37,939 nt of DNA from Saccoglossus kowalevskii (lineage: Eukaryota > Hemichordata > Enteropneusta > Harrimaniidae): the NCBI RefSeq assembly GCF_000003605.2, contig NW_003124907.1:253178-291116 (forward strand). Direction: 5' to 3'. The translations under genes and the position numbers were made by a program. Of the stretch, positions 34,990 to 37,939 are shown piece after piece (positions within the stretch are counted from its first letter, which is position 1; the number at the start of each line of letters is the position of its first letter). The notes below the pieces were generated by a model. It had not been told where the DNA came from. It searched no databases and worked only from the letters and a program-made list of their open reading frames with translations.

Positions 34990-37939
34990 TAATCTCATAT
35001 GGGCATAATGAATGTGGAAACTCACATGGGTATAATGTGTATATTGAATTTATAATCTAATATGGGTAAAATGTATGTGAAATATCATATGGGCATATGG
35101 CATGCAGAATCTCATATGGGTATAATGTGTATAGAATCTCATATAGGCATAATAAATGTGGAATCTCATATGGGCATAATGAATGTAGAATATCATATGG
35201 GTATAATGTGTAAAGAATCTCATATGGGTATAATGTATGTAGAATCTCATATGGGTATAATGTATGTAGAATATCATATGGGTATAATGAATGTAGAATC
35301 TCATATGGGTAGAATGTGTATAGAATCTCATATAGGCATAATGTGTATAGAATCTCATATGGACATAATAAATGTGGAATCTCATATGGGTATAATGTGT
35401 AAAGAATCTCATATAGGCATAATGAATGTAGAATCTCATATGGGTATAATGTGTAAAGAGTCTCATATGGGCATAATGTGTATAGAATCTCATATGGGCA
35501 TAATAAATGTGGAATCTCATATGGGTATAATGTGTAAAGAATCTCATATGGGCATAATGTGTATAGAATCTCATATGGGCATAATAAATGTGGAATCTCA
35601 TATGGGTATAATGTGTAAAGAATCTCATATGGGCATAATGTGTATAGAATCTCATATGGGCATAATAAATGTGGAATCTCATATGGGTATAATGTGTAAA
35701 GAATCTCATATAGGCATAATGAATGTAGAATCTCATATGGGCATAATGAATGTAGAATATCATATGGGTATAATGTGTAAAGAATCTCATATGGGCATAA
35801 TGTGTATAGAATCTCATATGGGCATAATAAATGTGGAATCTCATATGGGTATAATGTGTAAAGAATCTCATATGGGCATAATGTGTATAGAATCTCATAT
35901 GGGCATAATAAATGTGGAATCTCATATGGGTATAATGTGTAAAGAATCTCATATGGGCATAATGTGTATAGAATCTCATATGGGCATAATAAATGTGGAA
36001 TCTCATATGGGTATAATGTGTAAAGAATCTCATATGGGCATAATGTGTATAGAATCTCATATGGGCATAATAAATGTGGAATCTCATTTGGGTATAATGT
36101 GTAAAGAATCTCATATAGGCATAATGAATGTAGAATCTCATATGGGCATAATGAATGTAGAATATCATATGGGTATAATGTGTAAAGAATCTCATATGGG
36201 TATAATGAATGTAGAATCTCATATGGGCATAATGAATGTAGAATATCATATGGGTATAATGTGTAAAGAATCTCATATAGGCATAATAAATGTGGAATAT
36301 CATATGGACATAATGAATGTAGAATATCATATGGCATAATGAATGTAGAATATCATATGGGTATAATGTGTAAAGAATCTCATATGGGTATAATGTATGT
36401 AGAATATCATATGGACATAATGAATGTAGAATCTCATATGGGTATAATGTGTAAAGAATCTCATATAGGCATAATGAATGTAGAATATCATATGGGTATA
36501 ATGTGTAAAGAATCTCATATGGGCATAATAAATGTGGAATATCATATGGGTAGAATGTGTAAAGAATCTCATATAGGCATAATAAATGTGGAATCTCATA
36601 TGGGTATAATGTGTAAAGAATCTCATATAGGCATAATAAATGTAGAATATCATATGGGTATAATGTGTAAAGAATCTCATATGGGCATAATAAATGTGGA
36701 ATCTCATATGGGCATAATGAATGTAGAATGTCATATGGGTATAATGTGTAAAGAATCTCATATGGGTATAATGTATGTAGAATATCATATGGACATAATG
36801 AATGTAGAATCTCATATGGGTATAATGTGTAAAGAATCTCATATAGGCATAATGAATGTAGAATATCATATGGGTATAATGTGTAAAGAATCTCATATGG
36901 GTATAATGTATGTAGAATATCATATGGACATAATGAATGTAGAATCTCATATGGGTATAATGTGTAAAGAATCTCATATAGGCATAATGAATGTAGAATA
37001 TCATATGGGTATAATGTGTAAAGAATCTCATATGGGCATAATAAATGTGGAATATCATATGGGTAGAATGTGTAAAGAATCTCATTTAGGCATAATAAAT
37101 GTGGAATCTCATATGGGTATAATGTGTAAAGAATCTCATATAGGCATAATAAATGTGGAATCTCATATGGGTATAATGTGTAAAGAATCTCATATAGGCA
37201 TAATGAATGTAGAATATCATATGGGTATAATGCGTAAAGAATCTCATATAGGCATAATAAATGTGGAATATCATATGGGTAGAATGTGTAAAGAATCTCA
37301 TATAGGCATAATAAATGTGGAATCTCATATGGGTATAATGTGTAAAGAATCTCATATAGGCATAATAAATGTGGAATCTCATATGGGTATAATGTGTAAA
37401 GAATCTCATATAGGCATAATGAATGTAGAATATCATATGGGTATAATGTGTAAAGAATCTCATATGGGTATAATGTATGTAGAATATCATATGGACATAA
37501 TGAATGTAGAATCTCATATGGGTATAATGTGTAAAGAATCTCATATAGGCATAATGAATGTAGAATCTCATATGGACATAATGAATGTAGAATATCATAT
37601 GGGTATAATGCGTAAAGAATCTCATATAGGCATAATAAATGTGGAATATCATATGGGTAGAATGTGTAAAGAATCTCATATAGGCATAATAAATGTGGAA
37701 TCTCATATGGGTATAATGTGTAAAGAATCTCATATAGGCATAATAAATGTGGAATCTCATATGGGTATAATGTGTAAAGAATCTCATATGGGTATAATGA
37801 ATGTAGAATCTCATATGGGTATAATGTGTATAGAATCTCATATAGGCATAATAAATGTGGAATATCATATGGGTAGAATGTGTATAGAATCTCATATAGG
37901 CATAATAAATGTAGAATCTCATATGGGTATAATGTGTAA
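34990..37939. repeat. 27-bp tandem array with higher-order structure, at least 109 copies, running off the window
   Basis: The unit is AATCTCATATGGGTATAATG plus TGTAAAG or near variants. CATATG recurs every 27 bp to the last base of the window. Three-unit (81 bp), five-unit (135 bp) and fifteen-unit (405 bp) patterns repeat. The period is nine codons and lacks stops in one plus and two minus frames, giving ORFs of about 425 codons in three frames at once (35050-36339). A lost G at about 36331-36337 (CATATGGCAT instead of CATATGGGCAT) breaks the plus frame. These ORFs carry no non-repeat segment and are probably not proteins. Confidence 0.97.

Noticed and set aside
36327-37922. Minus-strand ORFs of 252 and 278 codons
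   Set aside because: They are continuations of the stop-free 27-bp repeat, separated only by a CATTTA variant that creates a stop.

Overview
This is a eukaryotic (animal) nuclear window, AT-rich and intron-bearing, with no bacterial-style gene packing. The firmest gene evidence is two spliced exons on the minus strand that encode part of the N-terminal GBD/FH3 (DID) region of an inverted-formin-2 (INF2)-like formin. The codon phases match across the intron and both exons have canonical splice sites. Formins of this type, together with the minisatellite load, fit a bilaterian genome, probably an invertebrate. I cannot name the species.

Layout. 1-7915 holds the two formin exons (7915-7663, then 5137-5022, minus strand) separated by a 2.5 kb intron; the rest of the formin gene was not found. 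9195-9925 is an old minisatellite with a fresh 81-bp core. 9926-13433 has no recognised gene, but it has a good TATA box at 11539 followed by two short ORFs. 13434-18652 is a 5.2 kb tandem array of about one hundred 53-bp units. 20708-20981 looks like a MITE. 21358-21527 looks like a TATA-less promoter (inverted CCAAT, NRF1-like site, YY1/TISU-like start) with a first coding exon on the plus strand ending in a strong splice donor; possible further exons run to 22600. 26144-26467 has a second ATGGCGGC start context with a tiny upstream ORF and an 87-aa ORF. 29829-29865 is a perfect palindrome flanked by 7-bp direct repeats. 30041-31234 is a 33-bp array and 34990 to the window end is a 27-bp array with clear higher-order structure. 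The four arrays together make up about a quarter of the window.

The most interesting observation is in the 53-bp array. Its consensus contains CCAGTAGGTGGC, which fits the CTCF core consensus CCASYAGRKGGC at all 12 positions. Dozens of copies lie in one orientation. The array sits between the minus-strand formin exons and the plus-strand promoter at 21.4 kb, so it could be a tandem CTCF/insulator satellite. That role is inference from the motif only.

Most long ORFs in the 30-31 kb and 35-38 kb regions are a by-product of repeat periods divisible by three and should not be read as proteins.
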